Assembly: GCF_005774735.1 (NCBI RefSeq)
Contig: NZ_VBUM01000016.1
Location: 1 to 47,609, forward strand
Direction of reading: 5' to 3'
Origin: Microbacterium sp. 5K110
GTDB lineage: Bacteria; Actinomycetota; Actinomycetes; Actinomycetales; Microbacteriaceae
DNA: 47,609 nucleotides
Of the stretch, positions 1 to 6,999 are shown piece by piece (position 1 is the stretch's first letter; the number at the start of each line of letters is the position of its first letter). The notes below the pieces were generated by a model, which was not told the DNA's origin, made no database searches, and saw only the letters and a list, made by a program, of their open reading frames with translations. A program made the translations under genes and the position numbers.

Positions 1-77
1 GCGGCTACGGAGCCGAGGCGCTACCCCGCCGCCGACGCGCCCGCAACCCCCGCCGCGCCCACGGCCGACCGTCCTAA
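1..77 (+). CDS. 3' end of an upstream gene (possible, partial)
   Basis: One forward frame is open from the window edge to a TAA at 75-77 and encodes a short tail very rich in arginine (RRRRAR, NPRR). It could be the C-terminus of a gene that begins before the window. Nothing identifies its function. The other two forward frames run into the dps region without a stop here, so the assignment rests only on the stop position and the basic tail. Confidence 0.25.
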   Translation, partial: GYGAEALPRRRRARNPRRAHGRPS

Positions 78-110
78 CGTCGACAGCGAACGTGAGCGAA
101 AGGAATGCGA

Positions 111-668
111 ATGGCCGCCACCACGAAGGACGCACCCACCAAGAACCGCCGTCGCCCGGCTCGAGGCGGCAGCGGCCCCGAGACCACCAACGAGCAGAAC
201 GCCGAGAAGGGCTTCCAGGCGTCCGAGAAGCTCACCGGCGCGCTGCAAGCCGTGCTGATCGACCTCATCGAGCTGTCGGTCCAGGGCAAGCAGGCCCACT
301 GGAACGTCGTCGGCAAGAACTTCCGTGACACTCACCTCCAGCTCGACGAGATCATCGAGGCGGCGCGCGAGTTCAGCGACACCGTCGCCGAGCGCATGCG
401 CGCGCTGCACGCCCTGCCCGACGGCCGCAGCGACACGATCGCCGAGACGACGACCCTGCCGGAGTTCCCCCAGGGCGAGATCGACACGGCCGAGGTCATC
501 GACCTCATCACCGAGCGCATCGACGCCGTCGTCGGCACCGTCCGCGATGTGCACGACGGGGTCGACGACGAGGACCCCACCAGCGCAGACATCCTGCACT
601 CGATCCTCGAGCGTCTCGAACAGCTGTCATGGATGGTCAGCGCCGAGAACCGCGTCGCCCGCAAGTAA
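111..668 (+). CDS. dps: Dps-family ferritin-like DNA-protection protein
   Basis: The product is 185 aa. Dps proteins form dodecamers that oxidise and store Fe(II) with peroxide and protect DNA. The ferroxidase signature is visible in the first helix region, GKQAHWNVVGKNF followed by THLQLDEI, which supplies the two His and the Asp/Glu iron ligands. The N-terminus is basic (KNRRRPARGG) and could be a DNA-binding tail. The ATG at 111 is preferred over the in-frame ATG at 105, because GAAAGGA at 98-104 lies six bases before 111 but directly abuts 105. A strong hairpin follows at 688-717, so the gene is probably monocistronic. Confidence 0.93.
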   Translation: MAATTKDAPTKNRRRPARGGSGPETTNEQNAEKGFQASEKLTGALQAVLIDLIELSVQGKQAHWNVVGKNFRDTHLQLDEIIEAAREFSDTVAERMRALHALPDGRSDTIAETTTLPEFPQGEIDTAEVIDLITERIDAVVGTVRDVHDGVDDEDPTSADILHSILERLEQLSWMVSAENRVARK

Positions 669-687
669 CCGCGGCGGAGAACACACC

Positions 688-717
688 GGATGCCGGGGCC
701 TGAGGGTCCCGGCATCC
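688..717 (+). terminator. dps terminator hairpin made of an inverted GGATGCC pair
   Basis: GGATGCCGGGGCC (688-700), loop TGAG, then GGTCCCGGCATCC (705-717) gives a 13-bp stem with one G-U pair, 19 bases after the dps stop. There is no T-tract, which is common for terminators in high-GC actinobacteria. The outer seven base pairs are the over-represented heptamer GGATGCC/GGCATCC. Confidence 0.8.
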
Positions 718-827
718 GTCGTTCGTCGCGGGCCAGCGCCCGCCGCGCCGAGCGGTGCCTCCCCGACCGCTCGGGGTGTGGGACGCTCGATGACGTCGGC
801 GGACGCCGACGGGAACCGGGGGGATCC

Positions 828-1757
828 ATGTCGAACGGTCAGGTCGTCGACGTCCGAGCACGACGGGGAGCCTCGTGGTTCCTCCTGATCGGGGCGATAG
901 GTGCGGCGGCAGGTCTGCTGCCGTGGCTCACCACCGGCCCGTTCCTCCCCCTCCAGAATCTCGAGGAGACCGGCGATGCGTCGCGGGTGGGACCGTTCGT
1001 GCTCCTCCCCTTCAGCCAGTACGAGATCACGACGATCATCGTGCTCCTGGTGATGGGCGGTGTCGCCGCGGGGATCGCAGCCCGCGCCCTGCGGTCGCGG
1101 CCCGGTGTCACGCGAGCGATCGCGACGGTCGGCGGGCTCGCGCTGGTCCAGGTCGTCGCGATCATCGAGACCGCGCTCGTGACGGCGAGCGTGCTGCAGG
1201 AGCGCGTGGAGTCGACGGTGTACCTGCTCCTGGTCACCGCCGTCGCGATCCTCGCTCTCGTCGTCTCCCTGGTCTCCGCGTTCGTGCTCGCCGCCGCGCC
1301 CCGCGCAGGCGCCGGAGTCGCCCTCGCGATCGGTGCGATGGCCGCGGGCATGTGGATCGGCGCGTGGCTGACGCTGCCGTTCGCGTACGGTTCTCCGTTC
1401 GCCGCCATCCTCCCTCTGACCGTCCACCTCGGCCCGGTGCTCGTCGGCGCCGTGATCGCCTGGACGGGGGTCGACACCATCGGGCGCGTGGCCGCAGCGG
1501 TGGTCGGTCTCCTGCTCGTGTGGGTGGTCCCCGCCCTGAGCACGGCGCTCGCGTCCGCCGCGGGGACGCGCGTGCTCGCCCGTGATCTCCCCGGGATGGC
1601 CGACTACGGCGTCACCGTGTTCTTCTCCGCGCTCTCGCTCCCGGAGCTGACCCTGCCCTCGCTGGTCGTCACGGTCGTGGTCGCCGCGGCCGGTCTCGCG
1701 CTGCGACGGGTGCTGCCCCGGGCGCGTCGCGCCGGTGCGGTTGAGCCGACTCGGTGA
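828..1757 (+). CDS. Polytopic membrane protein of unknown function
   Basis: The product is 309 aa and almost entirely hydrophobic. About eight membrane segments can be read, beginning with a stretch around residues 15-35 (FLLIGAIGAAAGLLPWL) and ending before a short basic tail (RRVLPRARR). The ATG at 828 is chosen because G-rich bases just upstream can act as a ribosome site and the preceding open frame has no membrane character. I recognise no catalytic motif. It stands alone between the dps terminator and a convergent gene, so context gives no role. Confidence 0.7.
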   Translation: MSNGQVVDVRARRGASWFLLIGAIGAAAGLLPWLTTGPFLPLQNLEETGDASRVGPFVLLPFSQYEITTIIVLLVMGGVAAGIAARALRSRPGVTRAIATVGGLALVQVVAIIETALVTASVLQERVESTVYLLLVTAVAILALVVSLVSAFVLAAAPRAGAGVALAIGAMAAGMWIGAWLTLPFAYGSPFAAILPLTVHLGPVLVGAVIAWTGVDTIGRVAAAVVGLLLVWVVPALSTALASAAGTRVLARDLPGMADYGVTVFFSALSLPELTLPSLVVTVVVAAAGLALRRVLPRARRAGAVEPTR

Positions 1758-1808
1758 GCCGCCAGTCCGACGTCCCGCGTCCGTTCGGGGCTCCGGACGC
1801 CGGCCCGG

Positions 1809-2246
1809 TCAGCGCCCGGGAAGGACGAGCGGCGGCCGCGGCCCTTCGAGCCGGGCGATGGAGGCCTTGATATCGGCGATGTTTGCCGTGATTCCGACGA
1901 TATTGGCGTCGATGGTGAGGAGGCGCTCGTCGATCTGCCGTTCGCGGGCGTCGATGCGCGCCATTCGCTCGTCGAACCGCGCATCCGCGCGGTCCATCCG
2001 CGTCTCGGCGCGCTCCATGCGGGACTCGATCCGGTCGAATCGCTGGTCCATCTGCTCGAACCGGTGATCGACCTGCGCGAAGTGGCGGTCGACCTGCTCG
2101 AACCGGTGATCGACCTGCGCGAACTGCCGCTCCGTGCGACGCTCGACCCGATCGAGCATCCACTTCATTCCGCTCAGGATCGCCGCCGCGAAGGTCAGGA
2201 AGAACGCGGCGAGTGCGATGAGGACCTGAGCGGTATCGAGGGTCAC
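1809..2246 (-). CDS. Membrane-anchored heptad-repeat coiled-coil protein
   Basis: The product is about 145 aa. An N-terminal membrane helix (LIALAAFFLTFAAAIL) is followed by roughly 90 residues of strict seven-residue periodicity, with units such as RFEQVDR, HFAQVDH, RFEQMDQ, RFDRIES and RMERAET, then a less regular helix ending IARLEG. This is a long coiled coil attached to the membrane, probably oligomeric. The GTG at 2246 has GGAAGA nearby and is preferred; an in-frame ATG at 2273 would add nine residues. The function is unknown; a scaffold, tether or partner of a membrane complex is possible. Confidence 0.7.
   Translation of the reverse strand: MTLDTAQVLIALAAFFLTFAAAILSGMKWMLDRVERRTERQFAQVDHRFEQVDRHFAQVDHRFEQMDQRFDRIESRMERAETRMDRADARFDERMARIDARERQIDERLLTIDANIVGITANIADIKASIARLEGPRPPLVLPGR
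2052..2123 (-). repeat. Tandem 30-bp identical repeat, 42-bp period, in the coiled-coil gene
   Basis: The 30 bases at 2052-2081 recur exactly at 2094-2123. The 42-bp period equals two heptads of the encoded coiled coil. Identity at DNA level, including third codon positions, suggests recent duplication of heptad units. Confidence 0.8.
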
Positions 2247-2361
2247 GGTCGGTTCTTCCGGGCGGGGTGGCATCGACTTTACGGACCCCCTCGGCACGCG
2301 CGCCAGCGCCTCTCGGCGTGCGGTGGACGACTTCACCCCCACGCCCATTGAGGAGGAACCG

Positions 2362-4953
2362 TCAGATCCGCAGCACCTCGGTGACCCGCACGACCGCCGT
2401 CCCCTCTTCCTCGGACGCGGCGAGATCGACGTCGGCGCGGATGCGCCAGTCGTGATCGCCGGCGGGGTCGTCGATCGTCTGCTCGACGCGCCACACACCC
2501 TCCGCCGCGGCCGACTCGTCGATGTCTACGTACGCCGACGATCGCGCCGCTCCCCCGGTGCCGATCGCATCGTGCTCGTCGAAATAGGCGTCCAGCGCGG
2601 CGGGCCAATCCACGTCGGGGTCGAGTTCGACGAGTTCGTCGTCGCGCTGCAGGGCCGCGAGCTGCACGCGCCGGAACATCTCGTTGCGCACGAGCACGAC
2701 GAACGCGCGGCGGTTGGTGAGGATCGACGGCGGTGCCGGCGGCACCACGGGCGCGGTCGGGTCGTCGGCGGGGTTGATGAGCTGCTCCCACTCGTCGACG
2801 AGGCTCGAGTCCACCTGTCGCACGAGTTCGCCGAGCCACTCGATGAGATCGAGCAGGTCAGGGGTCTGCGCATCGACGGGTACCGTCTGGCGGATGGCCC
2901 GGTAGGCGTCGCTGAGGTAGCGCAGCACCAGTCCCTCGCTCCGGGCGAGCTGGTACAGCGAGACGAACTCCCCGAACGACAGTGCCCGCTCGAACATGTC
3001 GCGCACCACCGACTTGGGCGACAGCTCGAAGTCGCGGATCCACGGCTGGCTCGACGCGAACACCTCGTACGCCTGCGCGAGCAACGCGTCGAGGGGCTTG
3101 GGCCACGTGATCTCCTCGAGCAGCTCCATGCGCTCGTCGTACTCGATGCCCTCGCGCTTCATCGCCGCGACGGCCTCACCGCGCGCGCGGAACTGCTGCT
3201 GCGAGAGCACCGGCCGCGGATCGTCGAGCGTCGCCTCGATGACGCTGACGACGTCGAGCGCGTAGTGCCCGGTGCCGACCGACGACGCCGGGGGCGCGGC
3301 ATCCGGCCCCCGTCCCAACTCCACCTCGGGATCGAGCATCTCGATCGCGGCGAGCGCGAACGGCGACAGCGGCTGGTTGAGCGCGAAGTTCGGCTGCAGC
3401 TCAACGGTGAGCGCAATGCGTGAGGAGTCAATATCTGTCGCCTGGGACCCTCCCTGGGCGACAGATTTCGACCCCTCACGCGGCGGGAGCACCTCGACCA
3501 CGCCGGCCTGCACGAGGGTGCGGAAGATCGCGAGCGCGCGGCGGGCGAGTTCGTACTTCCGGGCCTGCGGTTCGTGGTTGTCGAACACCAGCGACCGCAC
3601 GTTCTCGAAGACGTCGCCACCGCGGGCGATGACGTTGATGAGCATCGCGGCGGTGAGCTTCATCTGCGGCTGGAGCGGCTCGGGCTCCGCGGCGACGAGG
3701 CGGTCGTAGCTCTGTTCGGTCCAGTTGACGAAGCCCTGCGGCGCCTTCTTCCGCACGATCTTCTTCTGCTTCTTGAGGTCGTCCCCGGCTTTGAGGATCT
3801 GCGCGGCGTTCTCGATCTCGTGGTCGGGTGCCATGACGACGACCGTGCCGGCGGTGTCGTAGCCGGCGCGGCCCGCGCGCCCCGCGATCTGGTGGAACTC
3901 TCGCGCCGAGAGCTGGCGCATGCGCGTGCCGTCGTACTTCGTCAGCGCCGTCATCAGCACGGTCCGGATCGGGACGTTGATCCCGACCCCGAGAGTGTCG
4001 GTACCGCAGATGACGCGCAAGAGCCCGCGCTGCGCGAGCGTCTCGACCAGGCGCCGGTACCGCGGGAGCATCCCGGCGTGGTGGACCCCGATGCCGGCGC
4101 GCACGTACCGCGACAGGGTCTTGCCGAAGCCGGTGGTGAAGCGGAACCCGCCGATGGCCTCGGCGATCTCGTCGCGCTGCTCACGGCCGATGATGCGGAT
4201 CGACGACAGTGCTTGCGCGCGCTCCATCGCCGCCGCCTGAGAGAAATGCACCACGTACACCGGCGCCTGGCGAGTGTCGAGGAGCTCTTGCACGGTCTCG
4301 TGGATGGGCGTCCGGGCGTACTCGAAGTGCAGGGGAACGGGCCGTTCGACGCCGGTGACGCGGGCGGTGGGCCGGCCGGTGCGGCGGGAAAGGTCGTCGG
4401 CGATACCGGTGACATCGCCGAGCGTCGCCGACATGAGGATGAACTGCGCGCGCGTCAGCAGCAGCAGCGGCACCTGCCAGGCCCAGCCGCGGTCGGGCTC
4501 GCCGTAGTAGTGGAACTCGTCCATCACGACCTGGTCGACCACGGCATCCGGGCCCTGTCGCAGGGCGAGGTTGGCGAGGATCTCGGCCGTGCAGCAGATG
4601 ATCGGAGCGTCGGAGTTGACCGAGGAATCGCCCGTGACCATCCCCACGTTCTCGGCGCCGAAGATCTCGACGAGGGCAAAGAACTTCTCGCTCACGAGCG
4701 CCTTGATGGGGGCCGTGTAGTAGCTGCGGCCGCCGCGGGCGAGGGATGCCGCGTGCGCGGCGACGGCGACGAGGGACTTCCCCGTCCCGGTCGGCGTGGA
4801 CAGGATGACGTTCGCCCCCGACACGATCTCGATGACGGCCTCGTCCTGGGCGGGGTAGAGCGTGAGCCCGCGCTCGCTCGCCCACTCGACGAATCCCAGG
4901 TAGGCGGAATCCGGATCGGTGCCCGCGGGCACGTGGTCGAGGAGCGAGGTCAC
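2362..4953 (-). CDS. DExH-box superfamily 2 helicase, DUF3516 type (Ski2-like)
   Basis: The product is 863 aa, an ATP-dependent nucleic-acid helicase, probably acting on RNA. Motifs in order: TPTGTGKS (residues 53-60, Walker A), DEFH (145-148, Walker B), SATL (175-178), GTDTLGVGIN (about 317-326) and QIAGRAGRAG (355-364, motif VI). A long C-terminal DUF3516-like half follows. The start is a GTG with GGTGGAG just upstream. Residues about 491-512 are encoded by a 64-bp palindrome (3418-3481) that looks inserted in frame between EVLPP and IALTVELQPNF. The helicase core is intact. Family assignment is firm; the substrate is not known. Confidence 0.9.
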   Translation of the reverse strand: MTSLLDHVPAGTDPDSAYLGFVEWASERGLTLYPAQDEAVIEIVSGANVILSTPTGTGKSLVAVAAHAASLARGGRSYYTAPIKALVSEKFFALVEIFGAENVGMVTGDSSVNSDAPIICCTAEILANLALRQGPDAVVDQVVMDEFHYYGEPDRGWAWQVPLLLLTRAQFILMSATLGDVTGIADDLSRRTGRPTARVTGVERPVPLHFEYARTPIHETVQELLDTRQAPVYVVHFSQAAAMERAQALSSIRIIGREQRDEIAEAIGGFRFTTGFGKTLSRYVRAGIGVHHAGMLPRYRRLVETLAQRGLLRVICGTDTLGVGINVPIRTVLMTALTKYDGTRMRQLSAREFHQIAGRAGRAGYDTAGTVVVMAPDHEIENAAQILKAGDDLKKQKKIVRKKAPQGFVNWTEQSYDRLVAAEPEPLQPQMKLTAAMLINVIARGGDVFENVRSLVFDNHEPQARKYELARRALAIFRTLVQAGVVEVLPPREGSKSVAQGGSQATDIDSSRIALTVELQPNFALNQPLSPFALAAIEMLDPEVELGRGPDAAPPASSVGTGHYALDVVSVIEATLDDPRPVLSQQQFRARGEAVAAMKREGIEYDERMELLEEITWPKPLDALLAQAYEVFASSQPWIRDFELSPKSVVRDMFERALSFGEFVSLYQLARSEGLVLRYLSDAYRAIRQTVPVDAQTPDLLDLIEWLGELVRQVDSSLVDEWEQLINPADDPTAPVVPPAPPSILTNRRAFVVLVRNEMFRRVQLAALQRDDELVELDPDVDWPAALDAYFDEHDAIGTGGAARSSAYVDIDESAAAEGVWRVEQTIDDPAGDHDWRIRADVDLAASEEEGTAVVRVTEVLRI
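3418..3481. repeat. In-frame palindromic element (REP/RPE-like) inside the helicase gene
   Basis: The left arm starts GCGTGAGGAGTC and contains ATATCTGTCGCC; the right arm reads GGCGACAGATTTCGACC then CCTCACGC. Outer arms GCGTGAGG/CCTCACGC and inner arms ATCTGTCGCC/GGCGACAGAT pair perfectly, with about three mismatches between them and a further GGGA-CCC-TCCC tip. It spans residues about 491-512 of the helicase without a frameshift or stop, and it is locally more AT-rich than its surroundings. This resembles a mobile palindromic repeat tolerated in a surface loop. Confidence 0.75.
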
Positions 4954-4997
4954 TGCTCCACCCTCTCATCCCCCGATCCGCGACCCGCCGGTCGCGC

Positions 4998-5768
4998 TCA
5001 GTCGGCGTCGGAGAAGACGCCGATCCGATCCCCGTCGCGGACGAACTGGACGGCGCTGCCGACGGGGAACCGCTGGCGGAAGGCCTCGGGCAGTTCGGGG
5101 GTGACGACGAACTCCACCGTCGCGGGGAAGGCGCCCGCCCCGCACCCGCCGTACCGGAAACCGCCCTGGAAGGTCCCGTCGTCCTCGGTCCACGGGGCGT
5201 CGGCCGTCTCGATGAGGAACAGGCACTCGGCACGGTTGCCGGCGGAGTCGATCTGCGTGGAGCCGGCGAACGTCGTCAGCCCCAGGAAGTCGGCGTAGCC
5301 CTCCACCTCGGACGGGTCGATGCCGAGCGGCGACAGCGAGTCGGTCTGAACGGACGGATCAGGCAGCAGGGTCTCCACCTGAGCGACGCCAGCGGTGCGC
5401 GCGACCGGAACGAAGGTCGCCGCGGCGACCGAGGCCGCGCTCGCCACGGCGGCGACCGCGGCGAGAGAGCCGGCCCACAGCCAGAGCGTCCGCGGGCGGT
5501 GTACGACGGGCCTCCGGGAGGGGCGCTCCGGGATGGTCGCTTCCTCGTCGTCCTCCCCCTCGGTGTCCGCCCTCGTCGGGTCGTCCTCGGGTTCGGAGGA
5601 TCCGGTCCGGACCGGTGGCGAGACCGCCGCCTCGGCGCGGCGTCGCCGTTCGAGGTCTTCCAGTTCGTGCAGTCGCGCCCAGGCGACCGGGTCGTCGGCG
5701 AGATCGGCATCCGGCCCGTAGGCGCGCGCGCGAAGCCTCGTCAGTTCGTCCTGCGCCTCGGCATCCAT
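4998..5768 (-). CDS. Single-pass membrane protein with acidic cytoplasmic linker, unknown function
   Basis: The product is about 256 aa when started at the ATG at 5768. The first part is charged (DELTRLRARAYG, then ELEDLERRRRAE), followed by a low-complexity acidic stretch (EGEDDEEATIPE), a basic patch (RRPVVHRPR), one membrane helix near residues 105-135 (LWLWAGSLAAVAAV) and an extracytoplasmic domain of about 120 residues with three cysteines. The domain ends FVRDGDRIGVFSDAD. The architecture resembles actinobacterial anchored sensors or anti-sigma-like proteins, but I recognise no such domain. It lies 44 bp upstream of the helicase on the same strand. Confidence 0.7.
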   Translation of the reverse strand: MDAEAQDELTRLRARAYGPDADLADDPVAWARLHELEDLERRRRAEAAVSPPVRTGSSEPEDDPTRADTEGEDDEEATIPERPSRRPVVHRPRTLWLWAGSLAAVAAVASAASVAAATFVPVARTAGVAQVETLLPDPSVQTDSLSPLGIDPSEVEGYADFLGLTTFAGSTQIDSAGNRAECLFLIETADAPWTEDDGTFQGGFRYGGCGAGAFPATVEFVVTPELPEAFRQRFPVGSAVQFVRDGDRIGVFSDAD

Positions 5769-5854
5769 CCCGTGAATCGTCCCACAGCACGCGGAGTCGA
5801 GGGCGGGGCTTGCATGCGTGGGAATAGACCTGAGGATGCCGCGTTGCATACGTC

Positions 5855-6898
5855 ATGCGCTCTTTCGGCACCCTCTCCTTCGGGCACTACGGCCCCCTCG
5901 GCGGCGGGCATCACCTGTCCGCCGGCGACTCGATGCTCCAGGCGATCGACCTCGCCCAGGGCATGGACGACCTCGGCGTGAACGGCGTCGCCTTCCGCGT
6001 CCACCACTTCGCTCGACAGCAGTCGGCGCCCATGCCGCTGCTCGCCGCGATCGCGGCGCGCACGTCGCGCATCGAGGTGGGCACCGGCGTCATCGACATG
6101 CGGTACGAGAACCCGCTCATGCTCGCCGAAGAGGCGGCATCCGTCGACCTGATCAGCGCGAACCGACTCGCGCTCGGCGTGAGCCGCGGGTCACCCGAGA
6201 CGGTCGTGCGCGGCTACGAGGCGTTCGGCTACACGGGGTCCGAGGACGAGCGCGGCGCCGACATCGCCCGCGAGCATTTCGACCTGTTCCTGCGCGCGAT
6301 CGACGGCGAAGGTCTCGCCGAGCGCGATCCGATGAGCCCCTTCGGCGGCGGGACCGGTCTGCAGCGCATCGAACCGCACTCCCCCGGCCTGCGTAAGCGC
6401 ATCTGGTGGGGTGCCGGCACGACGGCGACCGCCGAGTGGGCGGGCCGCAAGGGCATCAACCTCATGTCGTCGACCCTGCTCACCGAGGCCGACGGCACGC
6501 CCTTCGACATCCTCCAGGCTCGGCAGCTCGACGCCTTCCGCGCCGCCTGGGCCGAAGCCGGCCACGCGGGCACACCGCGCACGTCGGTGAGCCGTAGCAT
6601 CTTCCCCATCGTCAGCGACGAGGACCGGATGTACTTCGGCGGGTCGGCGGGCTCCGACCAGATCGGTGTGATCGACGGCATGCGCTCGACCTTCGGCAAG
6701 ACGTACGCCGCCGAGCCCGACGCCCTCGTCGAGCAGCTGCAGAACGACGCCGCCGTGATGAGCGCCGACACCCTCATGCTGACGATCCCGTCGCAGATGG
6801 GCGTCGCGTTCAACCTGCGACTGGTGGAGAACTTCGCGAAGTACGTCGCACCGGCGCTCGGGTGGGTGCCGACCCGCGATTCCGTGTCCGCGAACTGA
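5855..6898 (+). CDS. LLM-class flavin-dependent oxidoreductase (luciferase-like monooxygenase)
   Basis: The product is 347 aa, the usual length for the bacterial-luciferase TIM-barrel family, which uses reduced FMN or F420. Family features include the N-terminal strand with FGTLSFGHYGPL, VAFRVHHFA near residue 50, SRIEVGTGVIDMRYENPLMLAEEAA near residues 70-95 and RLALGVSRGSPETV. The substrate cannot be told from sequence. It is divergent from the gene at 4998-5768 and runs into a bidirectional hairpin at 6923-6964. No clear Shine-Dalgarno precedes the ATG. Confidence 0.88.
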   Translation: MRSFGTLSFGHYGPLGGGHHLSAGDSMLQAIDLAQGMDDLGVNGVAFRVHHFARQQSAPMPLLAAIAARTSRIEVGTGVIDMRYENPLMLAEEAASVDLISANRLALGVSRGSPETVVRGYEAFGYTGSEDERGADIAREHFDLFLRAIDGEGLAERDPMSPFGGGTGLQRIEPHSPGLRKRIWWGAGTTATAEWAGRKGINLMSSTLLTEADGTPFDILQARQLDAFRAAWAEAGHAGTPRTSVSRSIFPIVSDEDRMYFGGSAGSDQIGVIDGMRSTFGKTYAAEPDALVEQLQNDAAVMSADTLMLTIPSQMGVAFNLRLVENFAKYVAPALGWVPTRDSVSAN

Positions 6899-6922
6899 TC
6901 AAGACGCGGCGGTAAAGGTCAC

Positions 6923-6964
6923 CACCCCGGAGTGCGGGCGAACATCGCGTCCGTCTCCGGGGTG
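6923..6964. terminator. Bidirectional terminator hairpin between convergent genes
   Basis: CACCCCGGAG (6923-6932) and CTCCGGGGTG (6955-6964) form a perfect 10-bp stem around a 22-base loop, midway between the stop of the monooxygenase gene (6898) and the stop of the histidine kinase gene (7000). It could serve both strands. Confidence 0.65.
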
Positions 6965-6999
6965 ACTCGACTTCGGGGCGGGGAGCGCGACGGCGCGAT

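Noticed and set aside
1758..1808. Hairpin GTCCG/CGGAC between convergent genes
   Set aside because: The stem is five base pairs with a nine-base loop and off-centre; too weak to support a terminator.
3574..5298. A 574-codon open frame on the plus strand
   Set aside because: It is antisense to the DUF3516 helicase and shows no domain; its His/Asp/Glu/Arg-rich composition is that of a reverse-strand shadow.
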